Positions 26,616 to 34,303 of a stretch of DNA of 64,000 bases are shown here, in pieces. How positions within the stretch are numbered: the first letter of the stretch is position 1; the number at the start of each line of letters is the position of its first letter. This stretch comes from Blastocatellia bacterium (GTDB lineage Bacteria; Acidobacteriota; Blastocatellia; Chloracidobacteriales; Chloracidobacteriaceae), in the NCBI GenBank assembly GCA_019695185.1, contig JAIBAN010000017.1:34589-98588 (forward strand), read 5' to 3'. The position numbers were made by a program, and so were the translations under genes. The notes beneath the pieces are model-generated. The model was not told the DNA's origin, ran no database searches, and saw only the letters and a program-made list of their open reading frames with translations.

Positions 26616-27428
26616 TTATTTGAGCCCAAGTCTCGCTTTTAATTCCGGCAGGTAATTGCGGCTGGCGGTCACCTCGTGGCCATTGTTCAACCGGAGCAGC
26701 ATCCGCTCGTTGGAAAGCGGGGCCAGTTCGCGGACTGCCGTCAGGCGGACCGCAGCCTGCCGATGAACCCGGACAAAAATTTCCGGGTCCAGTCGGGCCA
26801 ACACTTCCGTCAGGGTGTCATTGGTCCAGTAACGGTCTTTTTCCGTCACCAAAAACACCAGTTGGCTCTCCATTTCAATACAAAACACATCTTCGGTTGG
26901 AACGAGCAAAATCCGCTGCTGTTTTCTGCCCACCAGTTGGCGGGCATAGCGGGGCGGGGCCGGTAAAGCTGCCAGCAACGACTGAAGCTCCTGTAATGAT
27001 TGAGCTTGAAAGGCAGACATGGATGTTTGGGCAGGCAATCCGGATTCCTGGCGGTCAGTTTCTTTACGGTGCGAAAGGCGTTCCCGACAACGATGCAAGG
27101 CCCGTTGCAGTCGTTCAAACTCAACCGGTTTTAACAGGTAATCAACGGCACTTACCTCAAAAGCCTGAATTGCGTACCGGTCAAAAGCGGTGATAAACAC
27201 AAACAACGGAAGGGTTTCCGTGTGCAAAGCCCGCAACACGTCAAACCCGCTCAGACCAGGCATTTGAATATCCAGCAGCACAACATCAGGGTTCAGGCTT
27301 TCAATCCGTTCCACGGCCTCCATCCCATTCTCCGCTTCTCCAATAACCTCGCAATCAGCCTGCTGACTGACCAAAAAACGGACTTCGTCACGTGCCAACG
27401 GTTCGTCATCCACAATCAGAATTTTCAT
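26616..27428 (-). CDS. LytTR-family response regulator
   Basis: 270 residues. The receiver domain (1-120) has IVDDEPLAR, phospho-acceptor Asp53 (VVLLDIQMPG) and the Lys of VDYLLKPVEF. A variable linker leads to a LytTR DNA-binding domain (about 165-268; ILLVPTEDVFCIEMESQLVFL, FVRVHRQAAVRLTAVREL, VTASRNYLPELKARL). It lies downstream of the LytS-type kinase gene in the same orientation with an 86-base gap and forms a two-component pair with it. The TnpB element ends only about 17 bases from its stop codon. Confidence 0.93.
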   Translation of the reverse strand: MKILIVDDEPLARDEVRFLVSQQADCEVIGEAENGMEAVERIESLNPDVVLLDIQMPGLSGFDVLRALHTETLPLFVFITAFDRYAIQAFEVSAVDYLLKPVEFERLQRALHRCRERLSHRKETDRQESGLPAQTSMSAFQAQSLQELQSLLAALPAPPRYARQLVGRKQQRILLVPTEDVFCIEMESQLVFLVTEKDRYWTNDTLTEVLARLDPEIFVRVHRQAAVRLTAVRELAPLSNERMLLRLNNGHEVTASRNYLPELKARLGLK

Positions 27429-27514
27429 AGGGTTTCGGTTTCTGCATTACAATTTTTGGAAGAAGGTTCCCCTCCACGGAGGTTTTCCATTTGGGGTCCT
27501 GGAACCCTCAGGTT

Positions 27515-29524
27515 TCAACTTTTGGCCGGCAATCGGATTTCAATTCTGGTTCCCTGGTGAGGCTGGCTCTGAATCCGCAACTGCCCCCCCAGACAGGACT
27601 TGATTCTCTCACTCAGATTGCGGAGGGCAACGCCGGCATGCCGGTCTGAGTTTTTCGGCTCCGTTTCAGTTCCCATCAGTTCCAGTGTTTTCGCATCGAA
27701 TCCGATTCCGTCATCCGCCACCGTCACCCACAGCCAGCCATCAGCCAATCCGGCAGTGACCTGAATTTCTCCTTTGCCCATTTTGGGCTCCAGCCCGTGA
27801 TGGAGGGCATTTTCAATCAGGGGTTGAATCAACATCGGGAGAATCAACACAGACCGGCAGGCTTCCGGGACGTTCACCGCTATCGAAATCCGGTCACCAA
27901 ACCGGGCTTGGGTGATGGCCACATAGTTTTTCACAAAATCCATTTCTTCGCCCAGGGAGACGGTTTCCCGCTCGGTGCTGTCGAGTGTGTAGCGAAACAT
28001 GGCAGCCAGGCTTTGCATTACGGTCCGGGCCCGGTCCGGATCAATCCGAACCAGACTATTGAGCAGATTCAAACAGTTAAAGAGAAAATGAGGATTGATT
28101 TGGGCACGCAAAGCCCGCACCTGAGCCTGGGTTGCCAATTCCCGCAAAGCCTGTTCCTGCTTCAATTGGGCTGCCTGCTCGGCCTGAGCGGAAAGCGCAA
28201 ACAAGGTTCCGGCCAGTTGCGCGGCAACCCGTTCGAGGTACCGCAGGTCTTCACTAAGCACTCTGATGCCCTCGGCACCGCCCACAATTTCAAACCAGCC
28301 AAACTGTTTTGGACCACTCGCCACCGGAACCCGCACGACCGGTGCCAGTGAATCCGGTATCAGTGAAGTCTCGGCAAAACCTGCTGGCTCCGCTTTGATA
28401 AAGGTAACTTCCTCAGCCTGAAGGATTTCCTTGAAATGCCCGCGCACCAGGTCAAGGGCGGTTGCTTCATTGGCAGCCTGTTGGACCTGACGACTGAGTG
28501 CCAAAAACAGAGCCCCATAGTCGGGCCTGCGTAACCAGACCCGATCCACCCAGGTATCCAAACCAGGACGCAGTGCCATGAAAATCGTGCTCACTGGAAC
28601 CAAAAACAAAGCGGTCAGGCAAGGGGCAATCAGCCCGACAAATCCGGATTGCAACAGGGCAGGGAAGTGGTTTCCCTCAAGTGCCGTGACAACCGTCAAC
28701 ACCCCCGTCAAAACAGTCAAGCCAAGAACGGTTAATCCGGTAAATGCCACGACTGCCAACCCGCGTTTGAGCAAAACGTCAAAAAACCGGAACCGGGCCT
28801 GGGTATAGGCAGGCCAGATGATCAACGGAAGCGGCAGCACCAGACAGAATACATCGTAATAGCCAACCCAGGTACTTTCCGGCCCGGCCTGTAAAAAAAA
28901 CGAGGCAATAATCAGAACCGCCTCTGCCCCGAACAAAACCGGCCAAAAAACCGACCGTCGGGTTTTCAGGGTTGCCAGCCGGTATCCCCACAACATGACC
29001 AGGAAATCAAAAACGGCAACAATCACGCTGAGATAGGCCAGGAACGGTTGCAACCCAAGCCAGGTGGGGGTACCCAATCCGGCCCGAATGACGTACAACC
29101 GAAGCCCGCCAATCACCATAAAGGCGGCCACGGTGGGCAGATAGACCAGGCGCACCGGCAGTTTGCGAAAAACCGAAAAAGAACCGGGAACCTCAACAAT
29201 ATAACAATGAGCCAGCCCTGCCAGAAGCAATAATAAAAAAGGCCGCTGCAAACCGGTCGGCATGACCAGCGGCTGAGTCCGAAAGAGGCTGTCATACATT
29301 GGATACAAAAAGATTTGCAGGGGTAACAGGGCATACCAGCCGGCCCCAATTCCAAGCAGCCAGGGAAAGAGCCGCCGGGTAGGGGAGGAACGTGCCTCGC
29401 GGGCTGCAAACAATGCGACGGTTCCACACACAGCCGAAGCCGACCAAAGCGCCCCAATCCGAAACAACACTAAAACCAAATCCTGATTCCCGGTTCCCAT
29501 CCGTATCGTTTTGCCTCGTTTCAA
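27515..29524 (-). CDS. LytS-type sensor histidine kinase
   Basis: 669 residues from a TTG at 29524, or 661 from the ATG at 29500. The N-terminal half has about eight hydrophobic helices. A GAF-like region (about 340-430) and a short coiled coil (AQAEQAAQLKQEQALRELATQ) follow. The catalytic part is of the His_kinase type: phospho-acceptor His in INPHFLFNCLNLLNSL (residue about 479 from the TTG), then an HATPase domain with LPMLIQPLIENALHHGL and VADDGIGFD. It pairs with the LytTR regulator downstream. Signal unknown; the membrane half is probably the sensor. This is the common LytS/LytTR plan, often tied to cell envelope control. Confidence 0.9.
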   Translation of the reverse strand: MKRGKTIRMGTGNQDLVLVLFRIGALWSASAVCGTVALFAAREARSSPTRRLFPWLLGIGAGWYALLPLQIFLYPMYDSLFRTQPLVMPTGLQRPFLLLLLAGLAHCYIVEVPGSFSVFRKLPVRLVYLPTVAAFMVIGGLRLYVIRAGLGTPTWLGLQPFLAYLSVIVAVFDFLVMLWGYRLATLKTRRSVFWPVLFGAEAVLIIASFFLQAGPESTWVGYYDVFCLVLPLPLIIWPAYTQARFRFFDVLLKRGLAVVAFTGLTVLGLTVLTGVLTVVTALEGNHFPALLQSGFVGLIAPCLTALFLVPVSTIFMALRPGLDTWVDRVWLRRPDYGALFLALSRQVQQAANEATALDLVRGHFKEILQAEEVTFIKAEPAGFAETSLIPDSLAPVVRVPVASGPKQFGWFEIVGGAEGIRVLSEDLRYLERVAAQLAGTLFALSAQAEQAAQLKQEQALRELATQAQVRALRAQINPHFLFNCLNLLNSLVRIDPDRARTVMQSLAAMFRYTLDSTERETVSLGEEMDFVKNYVAITQARFGDRISIAVNVPEACRSVLILPMLIQPLIENALHHGLEPKMGKGEIQVTAGLADGWLWVTVADDGIGFDAKTLELMGTETEPKNSDRHAGVALRNLSERIKSCLGGQLRIQSQPHQGTRIEIRLPAKS

Positions 29525-29852
29525 ACCTCTTCCGAGGGGTTCGTTTTAGTCACAGTGAAATCATCTGTTAGGCAAGTTTTCCACAAGTTTTCCACAGGCT
29601 TGTGGATAACTTGCGGAAGCTGGAAAGTGCTTGAGCTTTTCCGGAAAGATTGAATTTATCAAGCCAGTTCTAGGAGAACGAAAAACAGTGAGGAAACCAG
29701 CCTTGTGTCGACGGCTTGGCCACAGAGGTTTTCCACAAGTTTTCCACAGGTTTTCCACTGCTTTTTGCACAGGCGTTTATTGCGCTTGGCATGCCGTCAA
29801 ATACCTTACTCAGAGATAGTTTAGAACCTTCTGCAAACCGCCTCCCAAGCAG
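29525..29852. promoter_or_regulatory. Upstream DnaA-box cluster of the origin region
   Basis: A gene-free spacer. DnaA-box-like nonamers TTTTCCACA lie at 29577, 29588, 29729 and 29740, with a perfect consensus box (TTATCCACA, on the minus strand) at 29601-29609. It sits about 1.8 kb upstream of dnaA, so the origin may be bipartite, or this cluster may titrate DnaA. Confidence 0.6.
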
Positions 29853-29858
29853 AAAAAA

Positions 29859-29882
29859 GCCTGCTGACGAGTATCAGCAGGC
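29859..29882 (-). terminator. Intrinsic terminator of the VWFA gene
   Basis: Arms GCCTGCTGA (29859-29867) and TCAGCAGGC (29874-29882) with six T on the minus strand after the stem. It lies about 60 bases downstream of the stop codon of the minus-strand VWFA-related gene. Confidence 0.85.
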
Positions 29883-29941
29883 AGGAACCATCTTTCAAGA
29901 AATTTCTCAACTGACAACCACCTGAATGTCAGGACGGCCCG

Positions 29942-30982
29942 TTATTTTTTCACATCGTCCGCCGCAGCCGTATAACCGGCTCTGGTTCGGACGACCAGCT
30001 TGCGTTTGCCATCATCCACCCGAACTGAAATCCGCCGAAACAAGCCGTCGGCCTTGTCATTGGTCGGGGCATAGCTGACGGTGTATTGCGAACGCAAATC
30101 GCTGTTGATTTGCCGGGCAATTTCCGCCAACTGATCAAGGGAATCCGGGAAAAAGGCCCGCCCGCCGGTTTCTCCGGCGATGTCTTTAATCAGTTCGGTG
30201 GCCCGTTTCTGGGGTGATTTGCCAAACATGGAGGAATCAGAACTGAGTTCATCCGGAAATCCGACCATATATAACTGCACGTCATACTCGTGCATTAAGT
30301 TGATCAAATCCTTGCGTTTATAAAAGCTGTCGCGCTCGTCCCCGTCCGACATGACCACTAGGGCCTTGCGCCGGTTTTTTCCTTCTTTGTGGGCGTATTG
30401 AGCAGCCACCGCCACAGCATCCAGCATGGCCGTTCCGCTGCCGGCAATGAGGTTGTCCAGTGCATCCTCAATGTCGCCAGTCCGACTGGTAAATTCCTCC
30501 ACCAATTCGGCTTTTTCCTTAAAGTCAACAACAAAAAACTCGTCGCCCTTCTTGGCCGAATGAGCCAGATACAGCGCCGCCTTGACGACATTGGGCAGTT
30601 TTTGGCGCATTGAGCCACTCGTATCAATTACGAATCCCAGGCTGATGGGGGCTTCCTCCAGCCGGCAGCTTTCAATCTTTTGCTGCACCTGATCCTCGTA
30701 AACAGTGAAATGCTCAGGCTTTAAGTCGCCAACGAATTTTCCGTTCGGATCAAAAACCGCAACATCAAGCAAAACTTCCTTGGACTTGATGACAATCCCG
30801 CCATCCTGTTCGCCACTTCCGGGCGAGCGTTTCAGTTCCGGGCGGGGCGGGGTTTTCCCCTCGCTTCCTTTTTGCTGGCCCTGCGATTTGGCCCACACAT
30901 TTCCCAGCATGGAACCGCACGGCAAACAGCTTGCCAAAACAAACATAACCAACCAGGTACGCATTCGTGAAGATCGCAACAT
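29942..30982 (-). CDS. VWFA-related protein, acidobacterial type, exported
   Basis: 346 residues. After a signal peptide (hydrophobic part LVMFVLASCLPCGSMLG) and a Lys/Pro-rich stretch comes a beta domain (KEVLLDVAVFDPNGKFVGDL, FTVYEDQVQQKIE) and a VWA domain (about 135-290) with an intact MIDAS: DTSGSM, Thr in GSGTAMLDA and Asp in VMSDGDERD. The end (LRSQYTVSYAPTNDKADG, RTRAGYTA) is typical of the VWFA-related family that is strongly expanded in Acidobacteriota. The role is unknown; a cell-surface adhesion or assembly function is a guess. The ATG at 30982 has GGAG nine bases upstream; the longer frame to 31123 is unlikely. Confidence 0.85.
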   Translation of the reverse strand: MLRSSRMRTWLVMFVLASCLPCGSMLGNVWAKSQGQQKGSEGKTPPRPELKRSPGSGEQDGGIVIKSKEVLLDVAVFDPNGKFVGDLKPEHFTVYEDQVQQKIESCRLEEAPISLGFVIDTSGSMRQKLPNVVKAALYLAHSAKKGDEFFVVDFKEKAELVEEFTSRTGDIEDALDNLIAGSGTAMLDAVAVAAQYAHKEGKNRRKALVVMSDGDERDSFYKRKDLINLMHEYDVQLYMVGFPDELSSDSSMFGKSPQKRATELIKDIAGETGGRAFFPDSLDQLAEIARQINSDLRSQYTVSYAPTNDKADGLFRRISVRVDDGKRKLVVRTRAGYTAAADDVKK

Positions 30983-31370
30983 AGAAACTGACTCCGGCTT
31001 ACAAGCAGACGTTTTTGAAAAATATTCGGGTTGAGGTGGTTGCGTTTTCGGATTCTTACAGAGCAAAAGCGGGTTGTCCACGAAATTTCCAGGACCGCTG
31101 CAAGGCTGTTTCGGGAAGTGCAAAACTTTCCACAGCGCCTGTGGATTTTTCTTGTGCTCAGGGGGGGCTTATGCTAGTCTGGCTGACACCTCAAAAGGCC
31201 AACAAACGACCTAAATGACTGAGAAATAAGCAATTTAGCGGCTCACCACAGCAACACTCAAGCCTTACATAAAGCCCTTGAAATTCTGTGGAAAACCTGT
31301 GGAAAAAATAATCTTCTGCTTCAAATTCAAGCACTCACAAGAAATTATCTGACAACTTTGTAGAAGTGTT
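30983..31370. promoter_or_regulatory. dnaA upstream region with DnaA boxes
   Basis: 388 bases without a gene between VWFA (minus) and dnaA (plus). DnaA-like boxes occur at 31126-31134 (CTTTCCACA), 31140-31148 (minus-strand type), 31287-31295 and 31298-31306 (TGTGGAAAA). The last two sit 65-84 bases before the dnaA start, a position suited to autorepression of dnaA. Confidence 0.6.
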
Positions 31371-32765
31371 ATGGAACACACGCTGTGGGACTCTCTGCTG
31401 AGGGAAATTGAAAAACGTGTCAATCACGAAAGCTTTAACACGTGGTTTCGCCCGTTGACCTTTCACTCGCAGACCGGCACTGTCATCAACATCAACGCGC
31501 CCAATCAACATTTTCCCAATTGGATTGAAGGCAATTATCTCGATCTGATTGAAGATTCCTTTGCCGAGCTGGGATTGTCGGATTTGACGGTGCATTTTAT
31601 CGTCACCGACCCGCCGCAGGAAGAAACCGAATCGGATGCCTCGTTAGTCCCGGAAGGTGAAACCTACCGGGCTGCCAGCAACGGCTCCGCCCGCTCGAAA
31701 ACGGAATTTACCGAAGACATTTCAGCGGCAAACATCCTCGACCTGGAACCGCAACAGCTTCCCCTCAATCCGAAATACACCTTTGAAACCTTTGTCGTCG
31801 GCTCTTGCAACCAGTTTGCCCATGCAGCCGCCCAGGCCGTGGCCGATTCGCCGTTCCGCACTTATAACCCATTGTTTTTGTATGGAGGCGTGGGGCTTGG
31901 CAAAACCCACCTCATGCATGCCATCGGCCAATCAGTCCGAGGACGCAACCAGCATCTGCGACTGGCTTATATTTCCTCAGAAAAATTCATGAATGAGCTG
32001 ATTAACGCCATTCGCTATGACAAGGCCCAGGTGTTCCGGGAGAAATATCGCAGCATTGATGTCTTATTGATTGATGACATTCAGTTTATTGCCGGCAAGG
32101 AGCGAACCCAGGAAGAATTTTTCCACACCTTCAACGCCCTTTACGATGCCCAAAAACAAATCATCATTTCCAGCGACTGCCCGCCGCGCGAAATCCCAAC
32201 CCTGGAAGAACGACTCCATTCCCGGTTTGAATGGGGCCTGATTGCCGATTTGCAGCCACCCGACCTGGAAACCAAAGTGGCCATTCTCAAACGGAAGGCC
32301 GAAGCCGAAAAAATTGATCTGCCGGATAATGTGGCGCTCTTTATTGCCGGAAAAATCAAATCCAACATCCGGGAACTGGAAGGGTCGCTCATTCGGTTGG
32401 TGGCCTATGCGTCTCTCAAAGGTCGCTCAATTGATATTGAACTTTGCAAAGAAGTGTTGAACATCGAGGAAGATGAGCGAATCATCACCATCGAAATGAT
32501 ACAGCGGGTGGTGGCCGACCATTACGGGCTTCGTCCCAACGACCTCAAATCCAAAAACAACTCACGCAATATCGCGGTTCCACGCCAGGTCGCCATGTAC
32601 CTGTGCAAGCAGTTGACCTCCCACAGCCTGCCTGAAATCGGGCGCGATTTTGGTGGCAAACACCACACGACCGTGCTGCACAGCATTACCAAAATTGCTG
32701 AACTGTATGAGAGCAAGGGCGATTTTCACCGTCTGGTCAACAACCTCATCAGCTCCTTGAAGTAG
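31371..32765 (+). CDS. dnaA: Chromosomal replication initiator DnaA
   Basis: 464 residues with all four DnaA domains. Domain I (about 1-85; [22 protein letters not shown]), variable domain II (about 86-130), the AAA+ domain from about 135 with Walker [12 protein letters not shown] near residue 172, Walker [15 protein letters not shown], and the sensor region. Domain IV at the end has the DnaA-box binding signature ([33 protein letters not shown]). It opens DNA at oriC, and the box array with DnaA-trio at 32777-33072 just downstream is its probable site. dnaN does not follow here; a STAS gene does. Confidence 0.98.
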   Translation: MEHTLWDSLLREIEKRVNHESFNTWFRPLTFHSQTGTVININAPNQHFPNWIEGNYLDLIEDSFAELGLSDLTVHFIVTDPPQEETESDASLVPEGETYRAASNGSARSKTEFTEDISAANILDLEPQQLPLNPKYTFETFVVGSCNQFAHAAAQAVADSPFRTYNPLFLYGGVGLGKTHLMHAIGQSVRGRNQHLRLAYISSEKFMNELINAIRYDKAQVFREKYRSIDVLLIDDIQFIAGKERTQEEFFHTFNALYDAQKQIIISSDCPPREIPTLEERLHSRFEWGLIADLQPPDLETKVAILKRKAEAEKIDLPDNVALFIAGKIKSNIRELEGSLIRLVAYASLKGRSIDIELCKEVLNIEEDERIITIEMIQRVVADHYGLRPNDLKSKNNSRNIAVPRQVAMYLCKQLTSHSLPEIGRDFGGKHHTTVLHSITKIAELYESKGDFHRLVNNLISSLK

Positions 32766-32776
32766 CCGCATATTTT

Positions 32777-33072
32777 CTTTCCACAGAGTTTTCCACAGGG
32801 TTTTCCACAGTTTTACCTAATCTAAGTCATTTATTTTCATATAGTTGATATTTTTTTCCACAGGCTTTCAAAAAAGGGCCTGTGGATCCGTGTGGAAAAC
32901 TCGAAAATCTGTGGAAAACTTTTTCCACAGTCAAAAAGGATCCACAGGGATCCACAGACATGCACAGTTTTTCCACAACTTTTTCCACAGCCAAAAGTCC
33001 ACTTAACCTCAAAACCATCAACGACATGGTGAAAGTTTTCCACATTTCCACAGGCCCTACTACTACTACTAG
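32777..33072. other. Probable oriC: DnaA-box array with DnaA-trio unwinding element
   Basis: Nine exact TTTTCCACA nonamers (either strand) at 32789, 32801, 32854, 32891, 32910, 32921, 32969, 32981 and 33036, plus variants at 32777 and 33044, and three GGATCCACA-type boxes at 32881, 32938 and 32948. The last box is followed by a GC-rich spacer (GGCCC, 33053-33057), then four TAC triplets and TAG (33058-33072), then AT-rich DNA. The complement reads as repeated 3'-GAT-5', the DnaA-trio. This order (box, GC cluster, trio, AT-rich) is the basal unwinding layout known from B. subtilis. Confidence 0.85.
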
Positions 33073-33392
33073 ATAAACATGACATGATTTTCATGTAAGA
33101 ATAGTCCTAAAAAGGCGGTTTGCCATGGTGGTTCATCATGTTTGAAATTTTCAGTCATCATGCCAAGTATCTGTGACCATGAAACTTAGCCATGATGGGT
33201 TAAGAATTCACTCCATGTTTTTCAATCCGGTTTGACCAATCCGGGAAAACTTCCTCAATTGATTTGGTCTGAACCCGCAAATCGGTTTATATTCCACCTG
33301 TCACATGCGATGAACTGACGACTGACCCATTTTGGATTTCCGGTCCACTTCCCTGCCCTCCCTATCCAGTATTGGTTTCATTGGAGTCTTCC
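33073..33392 (+). promoter_or_regulatory. Spacer with possible promoter of the partner-switch genes
   Basis: 320 bases without a gene. A candidate sigma-70 promoter has TTGGTC (33264-33269) and TATATT (33288-33293) separated by 18 bases. GGAG lies seven bases before the STAS gene start. The first part (33073-33110) may still be the AT-rich side of the origin. Confidence 0.35.
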
Positions 33393-33761
33393 ATGCCACA
33401 ACCTTTCTCGCTTCAGGTGTCACAACAAGCTGGCGCATCCCTCATTTCCATTGGAGGCCACTTGGATGCCCACACCGCCCCGGAATTTGAAACTGCCATC
33501 CAGACAGCCGTGGATGGAGGGCAGTTTCAGGTCATCGTTGACTGCACCAACCTGTCTTATATTTCATCGGCGGGGTTGGGGGTGTTTATGAGTTTTATCG
33601 AGGAGGTGCGGGAACAGGGAGGAGACATCAAAATCTGTGGGCTGGTACCCAAGGTCCGACAGGTTTTTGATTTGCTTGGGTTTCCTGACATTTTTGACCT
33701 GGTGGATGATGTGGCGGCAGCGGTTCAGCGGTTTGCTGAATCCCCAACCAGAAAAGGTTGA
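33393..33761 (+). CDS. STAS-domain anti-sigma factor antagonist (RsbV/SpoIIAA-like)
   Basis: 122 residues, a single STAS domain. The phosphorylation site region is YISSAGLGVFMSF with Ser58/Ser59, matching the switch serine of SpoIIAA. In partner switching the unphosphorylated antagonist binds the RsbW-type kinase and releases its target; the kinase phosphorylates the serine and a PP2C phosphatase removes it. The ATG at 33393 has GGAG upstream and is better than an in-frame start at 33372. The kinase gene starts six bases after its stop codon, and a PP2C phosphatase gene follows at 36304. Confidence 0.93.
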   Translation: MPQPFSLQVSQQAGASLISIGGHLDAHTAPEFETAIQTAVDGGQFQVIVDCTNLSYISSAGLGVFMSFIEEVREQGGDIKICGLVPKVRQVFDLLGFPDIFDLVDDVAAAVQRFAESPTRKG

Positions 33762-33767
33762 CAACCT

Positions 33768-34226
33768 ATGAACGCGATTGAAGGAAAATTTACCCTCACG
33801 GTTCCCTCCTCCACCCAAAATCTGGCACTTATTCGGGATTTCATCGGAACTCTCATCATGCAGACCGGTTTGGATGAAAACGAGGTGCTCAAATTGACCC
33901 TGGCAGTAGATGAAGCCTGTACCAATGTCATTGAGCATGCCTATGGCAAAGACAACTCAAAGGAAGTTCTGGTCCGAACCTTTTTGGACAACCATGAAAT
34001 CCGATTTGAAATTGAAGATACCGGCCTGGGGTTTGACCCGAATGCCTACCAACCGGATGAACTGGAGCGGTTGGTTGCCGAGCGTAAATCGGGCGGGCTT
34101 GGTTTGCGGTTAATTCAGACGATTATGGATGAGGTCCGCTACGAGTTTGAACCCGGTCGGAAAAACTCGCTGCTCTTGATTAAACGGCTGCGAAAAGATG
34201 AAAACCGTGAGGTCATTAAGAATTGA
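33768..34226 (+). CDS. RsbW/SpoIIAB-like anti-sigma factor serine kinase
   Basis: 152 residues of the GHKL ATPase fold: N box AVDEACTNVIEHAYG, G1 box EDTGLGFDP, G2 box GGLGLRLIQTI. It belongs to the HATPase_c_2 anti-sigma kinase group and should phosphorylate the STAS protein encoded six bases upstream. No sigma factor gene is nearby, so the regulated partner is either encoded elsewhere or the pair feeds the kinase and phosphatase downstream. The stop codon TGA (34224-34226) is also the first unit of a heptamer array and lies in the left arm of a perfect 33-base inverted repeat. Confidence 0.92.
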   Translation: MNAIEGKFTLTVPSSTQNLALIRDFIGTLIMQTGLDENEVLKLTLAVDEACTNVIEHAYGKDNSKEVLVRTFLDNHEIRFEIEDTGLGFDPNAYQPDELERLVAERKSGGLGLRLIQTIMDEVRYEFEPGRKNSLLLIKRLRKDENREVIKN

Positions 34227-34294
34227 GCATTGAGAATTCCTGAATTGCCTGTTTGTACAAGCAGGCAATTCAGGAATTCTCAATGCTCAATTCT
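34219..34294. repeat. Perfect 33-base inverted repeat containing heptamers
   Basis: Left arm 34219-34251 and right arm 34262-34294 are exact reverse complements with a 10-base loop that itself contains the palindrome TTGTACAA. Units TGAGCAT and TGAGAAT begin at the stop codon of the upstream gene. The right arm ends nine bases before the ATG of the next gene, so a stem here would sit where a ribosome site is expected. Confidence 0.95.
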
Positions 34295-34303
34295 CAATTT
34301 CTT

